DNA from: JADDRA01 sp038233555 | Lineage (GTDB): Bacteria; Actinomycetota; Acidimicrobiia; Acidimicrobiales; CADCSY01 | Length of the DNA stretch: 24,370 nt | Direction: 5' to 3' | Assembly: GCA_038233555.1 (NCBI GenBank) | Contig: JBBSLT010000017.1 | Span: forward strand, 1 to 24,370 | Shown here: piece after piece, positions 1-7,021 of the stretch | Position numbering within the stretch: position 1 is the first letter of the stretch | Layout: every line of letters starts with the position of its first letter | Notes under the pieces: generated by a model | Told to the model about the DNA's origin: nothing | Database searches by the model: none | What the model saw: only the letters and a program-made list of their open reading frames with translations | Position numbers and translations under genes: made by a program

Positions 1-306
1 CCCGAGGTCGCTCACCTCCTCGTCGACGCCTTGGTCGAGCCGGGCGACAGCGAGGTCGAGGCGGCCGGCGGCGGTGGCGAGCTCGTCGGCCACGTCCGGG
101 CGGGCGAGGAGGACGCGCAGGCCGGTGGTGCCCCGCAGCATCCCTTCGAGGGCCTCCAGAGCGGTGGCCGCCTCGTCCATGGCCAGGGTGGGCTCAGAGC
201 CTTCGGCCAGCGCCGTCTCGGCCCGGGCCAACTGCGAGCGCACCTCCGAGACCGGCGGAGACGCCCTGGTCGAGGGGCGGGACACGACAGCCACGATCCC
301 GCACAT
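1..306 (-). CDS. glmS: GlmS-like glutamine amidotransferase, N-terminal part (cut by window edge)
   Basis: The first 102 residues are visible and the rest runs off the left edge. The protein begins MCGIVAVV, the hallmark of N-terminal-nucleophile (class II) glutamine amidotransferases; Cys2 would be the catalytic cysteine after removal of Met1. GlmS makes glucosamine-6-phosphate from fructose-6-phosphate and glutamine. Position downstream of glmM fits the actinobacterial glmM-glmS neighbourhood. After residue 10 the sequence does not follow ordinary GlmS (no LxxLEYRGYDSAG-type segment); it is instead a helical Ala/Leu/Glu-rich stretch through residue 102. This looks like an insertion in the glutaminase domain or a divergent GlmS-like SIS-domain subfamily. 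Another class II amidotransferase cannot be excluded. The ATG at 304-306 has no strong ribosome binding site. The family call is fairly secure and the exact gene symbol less so. Confidence 0.7.
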   Translation of the reverse strand, partial: MCGIVAVVSRPSTRASPPVSEVRSQLARAETALAEGSEPTLAMDEAATALEALEGMLRGTTGLRVLLARPDVADELATAAGRLDLAVARLDQGVDEEVSDLG

Positions 307-429
307 GGCCGCTCAGGCTAGTCCCTGCCGACAATTCGCCTCTCACCCAAGGCCGGCACGCAACAGCCCAACTGGCGCCGGTCGCGTCCGTTATCAGCGC
401 GGTTCAGGTGTCAGAACGGACGGGGGACG

Positions 430-2682
430 TCAAGGGCGCCGGGGCGCCACCGTCGTGGTGGCGGCGGCGAAAGGAGGGCGAGGCGATGTCGACGTCGCGG
501 GCGGGGGGGCCATCGCCATGGTCGTGGTCGTGGGTGGAGGCGGCGGCGGCGGGATCGAGCCGGCGATGAGATCGGCGAAGGCGTTGGCGCCCGGCCCCGA
601 CGTGGTGCGGAAATGCGTCCCGTCGCTCTGGAACCAGTCGGCGTGGCCCTCGCTGGCCCCGTACCAATCCACCAGCCGGGCGCGAGGATGGCGGCCGACG
701 GCGTCGACGAGGGTCTGGTTGACCGAGTTGCGCCAGGCTGCGCTCACCCGGACGTTGACGAGGAGCACGGCGGGCACGTCGGCCAGCTCACCCATGAGGG
801 CGTCGACGTCGCCGGCCTGCACCGGCCCGTTGTTGCCGAGGTGGACCACGACCACGTGAGCGCCACCCTGGTTCCGGATGTCGCGGGCCACAGCGATGCC
901 GTCGGCGAACTGGCGGCTGAGCTGGGCGTCGATGTAGCCCGACGTTCCCAACCGCTCCTGGAGGGCGCCGGCGGCGCTCACCATGACCGAGTCGCCGATC
1001 GCCCGGACCGCCACGCCGGGAGGGACCACGGCGGGAGGCGGCGGTGGTGCCGGCGGCGGCGGCGGTGGTGGCGGTGGTGGTGGTGGGCGGGTCACCGCCA
1101 CGGTGACCCTCACCGGGGTCGGACTCACCTCGATGGGAACCTCCGGAGTTGTCGTGGTGGTCACCAACTCGCTGGTCGAGGGAGCCATCGTCGCAGGCAC
1201 GGCCGTCGTCGACGGGGCGGCGGTCGGAGGAGGTTGAGCGGCCAGGATGTCCTCGCCGGCCCGGAGCGTCTCCGACAGCGGGTCGGTCGTGGGCAGGCGC
1301 ACGAGCAGCACTCCCACACCGACGGCGAGCACCATGGCGGTCACCGCGACCGCCGCTCGCGGCTTCTTCGCCGGCACCGTCGTCGCCGCCGGCACCGCCG
1401 GCGCCGGTCGCAAATCTCGCGACCGCTTCAGCAGGGGCCGCTCGACCACCTGGTATGAAAGCGCCCCGAGGCCGACGGCCACGACGATGCCGACGGCGCC
1501 GGCGACCAGGGGCGACCAGCTGACGTCGATGCCGGGACGCAGCAGCACCACCGCTGGCCAGTGCCAGAGGTAGATGCCAAAGGAGCGCACCCCGAGCCAG
1601 CGCAAGACTCGGCCGCCGAGCAACCGGGCGACGGACCCGGCGTCGACGGCGGCGACGAGGAGGACGACCGTCGCCGCCTGGGTGGCCAAGAAGGCCCCGG
1701 GATAGCTCCACCGGGCCCGATCGTCGGCGAGGAAGAACAGGGCCACCAGGCTCACCAGGGCCAGCGGTCCGAGGACGACGGCCGCCGGGCGCAAACTGAC
1801 AGCCCGCCGGGTGCTCGACTCGACCGTGGCGCGGCCTTCCCTACCCCGGGGTCCGGCCAGGACCAGCGCCAGCAGCGCCCCGGCGAGCAGCGCCCCCACC
1901 CGGGCGTCAGTGCCGAAGTAGGCGCGGGACGGATCGTCGCCCTGGTAGAGCAGGGCCATGGCCGCCGCCGAGGAGGCGACGCCGACGGCCAGGGTGCCCA
2001 CCGCCACGGCGTGGCGCCGGCGGGACAGCCAGGCCACCAGGAACGGGCAAAGGACGTAGAACTGGATCTCTACGGCCACCGACCACAGGTGGCGGAGCAG
2101 GGACGGCCGGCCCGCCTGGTCGAAATAAGAGCTGGCGTCGGCGATCAGGCGCCAGTTGGTCGCGCCCGCCAGCGAGGCGAGGACGTCGCCCCCGAGGCGG
2201 TGGGCATCGTCGGGAGCCACCACCGGTCCGATGACCACGACGGCAGCCACCAGCACCACCAGCGCCGGGGCGATGCGGCGCACCCGGCGTTCGGCGTAGG
2301 CCCCGAGGGCGATGGCGCCGTGACGCCGGTCCTCGGCCACCAGGAGGGAGGTGAGCAGGAACCCGGAGAGGACGAAGAAGCTCTCCACGCCGAGGAAGCC
2401 GCCGGAAACCGCCGTGGGGGCCACGTGGTAGGCGAGCACGGCGACGAGGGCCAGCCCCCGTAGCCCGTCGAGGGCGAGCACCCGGCCCGGCCCGGCCGGC
2501 TGGCCCACGACGTTCGCCGCCGGGCGCCCCCCCTTCTCGCTCGCCTCGCCCTTCCGAGCCCGCCAGCGGTTGCGTTCACCACCGCTCATGGGGTCAGAAC
2601 GCCGGGGTGACGGGGTGACGGGGAGGCGGGTGGGCCGCACCGGGCGCGCCCGACGGGGATGCCGGCCCTTGAGACGACCCAT
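430..2682 (-). CDS. Membrane O-acyltransferase (OafA/YrhL type) with fused SGNH domain
   Basis: The product is 750 aa. Residues about 68-430 are an acyltransferase-3 domain with roughly ten membrane helices. It contains LDGLRGLALVAVLAYHV (His86 as likely catalytic base), GGFLGVESFFVLSGFLLTSL, RRVRRIAPAL, LWSVAVEIQFYVL and FGIYLWHWPAV. After a Thr/Pro linker with a 12-proline run comes an SGNH esterase-like domain (about 558-710): AIGDSV (Ser565), LGNNG (Asn617) and DGTH (Asp687/His690). Such fusions O-acetylate envelope glycans, moving acyl groups across the membrane to the SGNH domain. The natural substrate here is unknown. A second Pro/Thr tail ends the protein. The ATG at 2682 is preceded by AGGAG at a good distance; an internal ATG at 2589 lacks one. 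The gene lies between glmM and the glmS-like gene on the same strand, which suggests a cell-wall role (inference). Confidence 0.9.
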   Translation of the reverse strand: MGRLKGRHPRRARPVRPTRLPVTPSPRRSDPMSGGERNRWRARKGEASEKGGRPAANVVGQPAGPGRVLALDGLRGLALVAVLAYHVAPTAVSGGFLGVESFFVLSGFLLTSLLVAEDRRHGAIALGAYAERRVRRIAPALVVLVAAVVVIGPVVAPDDAHRLGGDVLASLAGATNWRLIADASSYFDQAGRPSLLRHLWSVAVEIQFYVLCPFLVAWLSRRRHAVAVGTLAVGVASSAAAMALLYQGDDPSRAYFGTDARVGALLAGALLALVLAGPRGREGRATVESSTRRAVSLRPAAVVLGPLALVSLVALFFLADDRARWSYPGAFLATQAATVVLLVAAVDAGSVARLLGGRVLRWLGVRSFGIYLWHWPAVVLLRPGIDVSWSPLVAGAVGIVVAVGLGALSYQVVERPLLKRSRDLRPAPAVPAATTVPAKKPRAAVAVTAMVLAVGVGVLLVRLPTTDPLSETLRAGEDILAAQPPPTAAPSTTAVPATMAPSTSELVTTTTTPEVPIEVSPTPVRVTVAVTRPPPPPPPPPPPPAPPPPPAVVPPGVAVRAIGDSVMVSAAGALQERLGTSGYIDAQLSRQFADGIAVARDIRNQGGAHVVVVHLGNNGPVQAGDVDALMGELADVPAVLLVNVRVSAAWRNSVNQTLVDAVGRHPRARLVDWYGASEGHADWFQSDGTHFRTTSGPGANAFADLIAGSIPPPPPPPTTTTMAMAPPPATSTSPRPPFAAATTTVAPRRP
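1034..1087 (-). repeat. GGN-type repeat encoding polyproline in the acyltransferase linker
   Basis: The plus strand is an almost uninterrupted GGN/CGG repeat. Read on the minus strand it encodes twelve consecutive prolines, one alanine and five more prolines. This joins the membrane acyltransferase domain to the SGNH domain. Runs of three or more prolines normally need EF-P to be translated, so this is a strong stall candidate. The tract is also a likely site of length variation. Confidence 0.85.
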
Positions 2683-2728
2683 CCTCGTGCTCCTGACCCC
2701 CCGCCCAGGAAGGCTTCCCAGGGGAAAG

Positions 2729-4063
2729 CTAGCCGAGCGTGGCGACCCGCTCGATCTCCCGGGCCAGGCGCTCGGCCAGGTGCTCGGCCTGCTCCGCCTC
2801 GGGCGCCTCGACCATGACCCGCACCACCGGTTCGGTGCCGCTGGCGCGCACCAGCACCCGGCCCTCGCGGCCGAGCTCCCGCTCGACGGCCGCCACCTCG
2901 TCCAGCCATCGCTGGGCGGCGGCGGGGTCGCTGCGACTCACCCGCACCGCCCGCAACACCTGGGGCAGGCGCGTCATGGCCGACGTCAGCTCGGCCAGCG
3001 ACCGGCCCGAGCGCCGGACCACGTCGGCCACCAGCAGGCCACTGAGCAGGCCGTCGCCGGTGGTCGCCAGCGCCGGCAGGATGATGTGGCCGGATTGCTC
3101 GCCCCCGAGCGACCACCGTCCCCGCTCCAGGGCGGCCAGCACGTGGCGGTCGCCCACGGGCGTCTCCACCACGGTGATGCCGTGGTCGGCCATGGCCCGG
3201 TGTAGTCCCAGGTTGGCCATCACCGTGACCACCACGGTTTCGTCGCAGAGCAGGTGGCGGGCCTGGAGGTCGAGGGCCAGCACGGTGATGAGCTGGTCAC
3301 CGTCGACCAGCTCGCCCCGGTGGTCGACGGCGATCACTCGGTCGGCGTCGCCGTCGAGGGCCAGGCCGAGGTCGGCGCCGGTGTCCACCACGGCGCGGCG
3401 CAGGGCGTCGGGGTAGGTGGAACCACAGGCGTCGTTGATGTTGGTGCCGTCGGGCGCGGCGTGCAGGACGGTCAGGTCGGCGCCGGCGCGGGCCAGCACC
3501 TCGGGGCCGACCGCCGACGCCGCGCCGTGAGCGGGATCGAGCACCACCGACAGGCCGTCGAGACGACGCCCCTCCAAGGCGGCCAGCACTGCTTCGACGT
3601 ACTCCGAGGACCGATCGACCACGGTCACCTCCCCGAGGGCGACAGACGAACCGGCCTGGCCGGTGTCCACCAGGTCGTCCAACGCCGATTCCAACGCCGC
3701 TTGGACCTCGTCGGAGAGCTTGTGGCCGCCGGGAGCGAAGAACTTGACGCCGTTGTCGGAGAAGACGTTGTGCGAGGCCGAGATCACCGCACCGCCCACG
3801 TGACCCGACGCCGACGCCCAGGCCACGCCGGGGGTGGGCAGCACGCCGAGGCGCTCCACGTCGACGCCCGAGGAGGCGAGGCCGGCGGCCAGGGCCGACT
3901 CGAGCATCGGACCGGAGCGACGGGTGTCGCGCCCGATGACGAAACGGCGGGCCGGGCCGAGGTCGAGCGCTCGGGCCGCGGCCTGGCCGAGGGAGAAGAC
4001 CAGCTCCGGTGTCAGCTCGGTATCGGCGCCACGGATGCCGTCGGTGCCGAAGCGCAGCGTCAC
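2729..4063 (-). CDS. glmM: Phosphoglucosamine mutase GlmM
   Basis: Interconverts glucosamine-6-phosphate and glucosamine-1-phosphate on the way to UDP-GlcNAc. The four expected elements are present: N-terminal LRFGTDGIRG, the phosphoserine loop ISASHN (Ser97 counted from the start used here), the metal loop DGDADR, and the C-terminal phosphate-binding RASGTEPVVRV. Length (444 aa) is normal. The loop reads SASHNV rather than the usual SASHNP, a conservative-looking but notable change. Two in-frame GTG codons compete for the start. The one at 4069 is only 2 nt from the AGAGG ribosome binding site, while that at 4063 is 8 nt away and gives the usual MTLRFGTDG start, so 4063 is preferred. The ribosome binding site abuts the rpsI stop codon, so translation is probably coupled to rpsI. 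Confidence 0.96.
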   Translation of the reverse strand: MTLRFGTDGIRGADTELTPELVFSLGQAAARALDLGPARRFVIGRDTRRSGPMLESALAAGLASSGVDVERLGVLPTPGVAWASASGHVGGAVISASHNVFSDNGVKFFAPGGHKLSDEVQAALESALDDLVDTGQAGSSVALGEVTVVDRSSEYVEAVLAALEGRRLDGLSVVLDPAHGAASAVGPEVLARAGADLTVLHAAPDGTNINDACGSTYPDALRRAVVDTGADLGLALDGDADRVIAVDHRGELVDGDQLITVLALDLQARHLLCDETVVVTVMANLGLHRAMADHGITVVETPVGDRHVLAALERGRWSLGGEQSGHIILPALATTGDGLLSGLLVADVVRRSGRSLAELTSAMTRLPQVLRAVRVSRSDPAAAQRWLDEVAAVERELGREGRVLVRASGTEPVVRVMVEAPEAEQAEHLAERLAREIERVATLG

Positions 4064-4076
4064 CGGCACACCCTCT

Positions 4077-4472
4077 TTAGCGCTTGGAGTACTGCGGCGC
4101 CTTCCGGGCCTTCTTCAGCCCGTACTTCTTGCTCTCCTTCTCACGGGAGTCACGACTCAGGAACCCGGCCCGCTTCAGCGACTCCCGCAGATCGGGGTCG
4201 AGGGCGATCAGGGCCCGGGAGATGCCCAGGCGCATGGCCCCAGCCTGTCCGGTAACGCCGCCACCGTCCATGGTGCAGTCGATGTCGTAGACCTCGGCGG
4301 TGGTGGTGAGACGCAGAGGCTCGGTCACGATCATCTGGTGGGTCTCCGACGGGAAGTAGTCCGCCAGTGGGCGCTTGTTGACCCTGATGGTCCCTTCCCC
4401 GTTGCGGAGACGGACGCGGGCCACCGCCTGCTTGCGGCGACCTGTGGTTTGGATGAGAGGCTTGGTGGCCAT
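4077..4472 (-). CDS. rpsI: 30S ribosomal protein S9
   Basis: The 131-aa product matches S9 throughout: TGRRKQAVARVRL near the start, GGGVTGQAGAMRLGISRAL in the middle, and a basic C-terminus ending in KAPQYSKR, whose last residues reach toward the P-site tRNA in known ribosomes. It follows rplM by 14 nt, the normal L13-S9 pair. No unusual insertions are seen. Confidence 0.98.
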   Translation of the reverse strand: MATKPLIQTTGRRKQAVARVRLRNGEGTIRVNKRPLADYFPSETHQMIVTEPLRLTTTAEVYDIDCTMDGGGVTGQAGAMRLGISRALIALDPDLRESLKRAGFLSRDSREKESKKYGLKKARKAPQYSKR

Positions 4473-4486
4473 TGGTATCTCCTGAA

Positions 4487-4960
4487 CTAACCGGCTACCC
4501 GGCCCGCAGCCGGCGGCTGCCGGCGGGCTCCGGGAATATCAAGGACCGAAGGCATTTGGGCGGCGTGGGGGTGGACGGAACCGGCGTAGATCTTGAGCTT
4601 GCGCAACATGGCGCGGCCTAGGCGATTCTTGGGCAACATTCCCCGCACCGCGCGGCGAACCGCCTCTTCGGGCTTGGTGGCCAAGAAGTCGCTGTAGCGG
4701 GTGGCCTTCAGGCCCCCCGGGTACCCGCTGTGGCGGTAGACCGTCTTCTTCTCCGCCTTGTCCGAGGTGAGGACCACCTTGGCGGCGTTGATCACGATGA
4801 CGTGGTCACCGGAGTCGAGGTGGGGGGCAAAGGTGGGCTTGTGCTTGCCCCGCAGCACTCGGGCCACCTCGGTGGCGAGGCGCCCGAGGACCATCCCGTC
4901 GGCATCGATGATGTGCCAGGCGCGGGTGATGTCGCTGGCGGTGGGTGAGAACGTGCGCAC
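4487..4960 (-). CDS. rplM: 50S ribosomal protein L13
   Basis: The 157-aa product carries typical L13 motifs: WHIIDADGMVLGRLAT, LRGKHKPTFAPHLDSGDHVIVINA, YRHSGYPGG and GMLPKNRLGRAMLRKLKIYAGSVHPH. Its C-terminus is about ten residues longer than the usual form. The GTG start at 4960 has an AGAGGG ribosome binding site 4-5 nt away. It is the first gene of the rplM-rpsI(-glmM) set and has a candidate promoter about 60-90 nt upstream. Confidence 0.97.
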   Translation of the reverse strand: MRTFSPTASDITRAWHIIDADGMVLGRLATEVARVLRGKHKPTFAPHLDSGDHVIVINAAKVVLTSDKAEKKTVYRHSGYPGGLKATRYSDFLATKPEEAVRRAVRGMLPKNRLGRAMLRKLKIYAGSVHPHAAQMPSVLDIPGARRQPPAAGRVAG

Positions 4961-5018
4961 GAGACCCTCTTGCCTTTGGTTGCCTGGACCGCCCGGCCGT
5001 CCGACCGGGGAACTACAG

Positions 5019-5048
5019 AGCCTACCGAGGTGCCTCGCCGCACGGCAA
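5019..5048 (-). promoter_or_regulatory. Candidate promoter for rplM-rpsI-glmM
   Basis: On the minus strand a TTGCCG (-35-like, 5043-5048) is followed after 18 nt by TAGGCT (-10-like, 5019-5024). The rplM start lies about 58 nt further downstream. The element sits between the membrane-protein stop and rplM. The same TAGGCT hexamer appears in the candidate infA promoter. This is motif evidence only. Confidence 0.35.
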
Positions 5049-5049
5049 C

Positions 5050-5637
5050 CTACGAGGGTTGCTCCGGAGGTGGGGGCGGGGCCAGCGGGGGCCCCGACGG
5101 GAACCCGGTGGGCGCCGGCCGGTCCGGGGGAGTCGGCGGTGGTGAGGGCTCAGCCGTCGATACGGACCCGGTGGGAACCCCTGGCGTGCGCTGCAGCTCT
5201 CGGTAGGCCCAGAAGGCACCGGCCACCGCCACCAGCAAGAGCCCGAGGTCGTAGACGAGGGTGCCCGGCACGGTTTGAGCCACCAGGCGGGGATCGCCGG
5301 CGAGGTCGGCCACCAGGCGCAGGCAGAGCAGGAACACCGAGGCCGCCCCGACCGCCGACGCCCCGACCAGCACCGTCCTCGCCGCCGGATGGGCGGGCGA
5401 AGCAGCGCTGGGCTCGACCAGGCGAGCCAGGAGCACGGCCAGGGGTATCAGGAGCAAGACGCCGATGTCAAGGAAGCGGGTCCCGTACTGAATGCGCACC
5501 AGAGGGCCGAGGGTGGCGCCCGAGACGGCCACGCCGCCGGGGAGGCTCACCATGGCGATGAGCACCGAAAGCTGGATCATCGCCGTGGCGCCCACCAGGG
5601 CGAGGGCCATAAGGAAGCGGGGCGGCGTCTGGCTCAT
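5050..5637 (-). CDS. Uncharacterised four-helix membrane protein with Pro-rich tail
   Basis: The family is not recognised. From ATG 5637 (MSQTPPRFLMALALVG) the product is 195 aa. About four hydrophobic helices are visible: one near residues 8-31, then GTRFLDIGVLLLIPLAVLLARLV, VLVGASAVGAASVFLLCLRLV, and LVYDLGLLLVAVAGAFWAY. They are followed by a roughly 45-residue Pro/Ser-rich cytoplasmic or external tail. The ATG overlaps the truA stop as ATGA, and no good ribosome binding site precedes it, so it is probably translated by coupling to truA. An in-frame upstream start at 5703 lies inside truA and is less likely. The placement between truA and rplM suggests co-expression with the translation genes but gives no function. 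Confidence 0.8.
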   Translation of the reverse strand: MSQTPPRFLMALALVGATAMIQLSVLIAMVSLPGGVAVSGATLGPLVRIQYGTRFLDIGVLLLIPLAVLLARLVEPSAASPAHPAARTVLVGASAVGAASVFLLCLRLVADLAGDPRLVAQTVPGTLVYDLGLLLVAVAGAFWAYRELQRTPGVPTGSVSTAEPSPPPTPPDRPAPTGFPSGPPLAPPPPPEQPS

Positions 5638-6434
5638 AGGCACCCAGCCTTGCGCACGGCTGGCCCTTCGGTCTCGGCCCCATAGTCGACCGACCACAGA
5701 CACAAGCCATGTCCGGGGGCCAAGTCGCCGGCCCGGACACGATCGCGCGACTCGAGAATGGCGAGCATGTCCCCGGCTCGCCTGCCGCCGGCGGTCCCCA
5801 TATCCACCATGGTGCCTATCACCGCCCGCACCATCTGCTGGCAGAACGAGGTGGCCTCGATGTCGAAGCGGAGCAGGCCCTCGCCGAGGTCATGCCAGCG
5901 GACGTCGAGGACCCGGCGCACCAGGGAGGCCGGCTCGAGCCCGGCGTCGAGCTTGGGGCGCCGGCAGAAGGAGGCGAAGTCATGGACGCCGACAAGCGGG
6001 TCGGCGGCTAGGCGCATGGCCGCCAGATCCAGAGGTTCCTTCACCCACCATGTGGTGGCGGCCAGGAACGGGTCGGCCACCGGCCGGTTGAGGATGGAGT
6101 AGCGGTAGCACCGCGACCGGGCAGATCGGCGGGCGTCGAATCTCTCGGAAACCACAGCGATCTCGCGAACCACGATCGCCGGCCGGCACTGGCGGTTGAG
6201 CGAACGCTGCAGCGCGCCAACCTCCACGTGAGGGGCCGTGGTGTCGAAAGAGACCACCTGGCCCCAGGCGTGCACGCCGGCGTCAGTGCGCCCCGCACAG
6301 GTGAGCACCACCGGGTGGCGCAAAACCCGTCCCAGCGCCGCACTCAACGTCCCCGCCACCGTCCGCACCCCAGCATTGACAACAAAACCACGAAACCCCG
6401 ACCCGTCGTACGCAACGGTCATCTTGATCCGCAT
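5634..6434 (-). CDS. truA: tRNA pseudouridine(38-40) synthase TruA
   Basis: Isomerises uridines 38-40 of the tRNA anticodon arm. The start MRIKMTVAYDGSGFRGF at 6434 matches the family. The catalytic aspartate is in CAGRTDAGVHAWGQVVSF, followed by RSARSRCYRYSILN and the C-terminal domain segment RFDIEATSFCQQMVRAVIGTMVDMG. Length is 266 aa, normal for TruA. A longer in-frame reading to 6521 adds residues with no family resemblance and is rejected. A GGGGGG stretch 5 nt upstream of the ATG is the only ribosome binding site candidate. It is separated from rplQ by a terminator-like hairpin and a 230-nt spacer, so it may begin its own transcript. Confidence 0.96.
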   Translation of the reverse strand: MRIKMTVAYDGSGFRGFVVNAGVRTVAGTLSAALGRVLRHPVVLTCAGRTDAGVHAWGQVVSFDTTAPHVEVGALQRSLNRQCRPAIVVREIAVVSERFDARRSARSRCYRYSILNRPVADPFLAATTWWVKEPLDLAAMRLAADPLVGVHDFASFCRRPKLDAGLEPASLVRRVLDVRWHDLGEGLLRFDIEATSFCQQMVRAVIGTMVDMGTAGGRRAGDMLAILESRDRVRAGDLAPGHGLCLWSVDYGAETEGPAVRKAGCL

Positions 6435-6631
6435 GAAAGCCCCCCAGGAAGCCCGCCGAACGGAGACGAGGGCCGCTGGCCACAGGAAGCCGCCGAAGGC
6501 GGCTCCACTGGCTGGCGGCAACGGGCGAGCGAAGCGAGCCCAAAAAGGTGTTCAGCGCGAGGATCGCCGGGCTTCGGCGGATTACCGCCGACAATCCGGC
6601 GGAGAGCCCGGTGGCCGGAGCACGACACAAG
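6435..6631. other. rplQ-truA spacer rich in short GC inverted repeats
   Basis: There is no credible gene here. It holds several small hairpins: GCCGCC-GAA-GGCGGC at 6489-6503; a CGGCGG arm (6575-6580) that can pair with CCGCCG (6585-6590), which can in turn pair with CGGCGG (6597-6602); and an imperfect hairpin around 6528-6542. The promoter for truA presumably lies here, but I see no convincing -35/-10 pair. Confidence 0.6.
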
Positions 6632-6662
6632 CTCACCGCCGAACCTCCGGTTCGGCGGTGAG
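6632..6662 (-). terminator. Hairpin terminator after rplQ
   Basis: A perfect 14-bp inverted repeat with a 3-nt loop (left arm 6632-6645, right arm 6649-6662) starts 2 nt after the rplQ stop codon. The minus-strand sequence after the stem is CTTGTGTCGT, which is U-enriched but not a clean U-run. Placement and stem strength suggest it ends the alpha-operon transcript; it may act as a weak or Rho-assisted terminator or as a 3'-end stabiliser. Confidence 0.7.
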
Positions 6663-6664
6663 GG

Positions 6665-7018
6665 CTAGACCAGCTCGATGCGGGCCATGGGGGCGTTGTC
6701 CCCGTGGCGGGGGCCGAGCTTGAGGATGCGGGTATAGCCCCCGTTGCGATCGGCGTAGCGGGGGCCGATCTCGTCGAAGAGCTTGTGCGCCATGTCCTTG
6801 TCGCCGAGGAAGGACATCACATGGCGGTGGCGGTGGACGCCGCCGAGCTTGGCCTTGGTGATGACCTTCTCGGCCACCGGTCGCATGGCCTTGGCCTTGG
6901 CCAAGGTGGTGGTAATGCCCTCGGCGGCGACCAGGCTGGCCACCAGGTTGGCCATCATCGCCTTTTGGTGGGCGCTGGAGCCGCCGAAGCGACGGCCTTT
7001 GGTGGGGGTTCCGGGCAT
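6665..7018 (-). CDS. rplQ: 50S ribosomal protein L17
   Basis: The 117-aa product has the L17 pattern TKGRRFGGSSAHQKAMMANLVASL, EGITTTLAKAKAMRPVAEKVITKAK and GGYTRILKLGPRHGDNAPMARIEL. It follows rpoA by 3 nt, as in most bacteria, and is the last gene of the alpha operon before the 14-bp hairpin. Confidence 0.98.
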   Translation of the reverse strand: MPGTPTKGRRFGGSSAHQKAMMANLVASLVAAEGITTTLAKAKAMRPVAEKVITKAKLGGVHRHRHVMSFLGDKDMAHKLFDEIGPRYADRNGGYTRILKLGPRHGDNAPMARIELV

Positions 7019-7021
7019 GGG

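Noticed and set aside
309..429. Promoter for the GlmS-like gene
   Set aside because: A CTGACA is present on the minus strand, but no -10-like box lies at an acceptable distance; not supported.
74..859. Plus-strand frames across the left edge
   Set aside because: The minus strand carries a clear MCGIVAVV amidotransferase start and the acyltransferase; the plus-strand frames are low-complexity shadows of these.
1034..1087. Intergenic or structural DNA repeat
   Set aside because: It lies in the acyltransferase frame and encodes the polyproline linker, so coding explains it.
3254..4255. A 333-codon plus-strand frame opposite glmM and rpsI
   Set aside because: Antisense shadow; no recognisable motifs or ribosome binding site.
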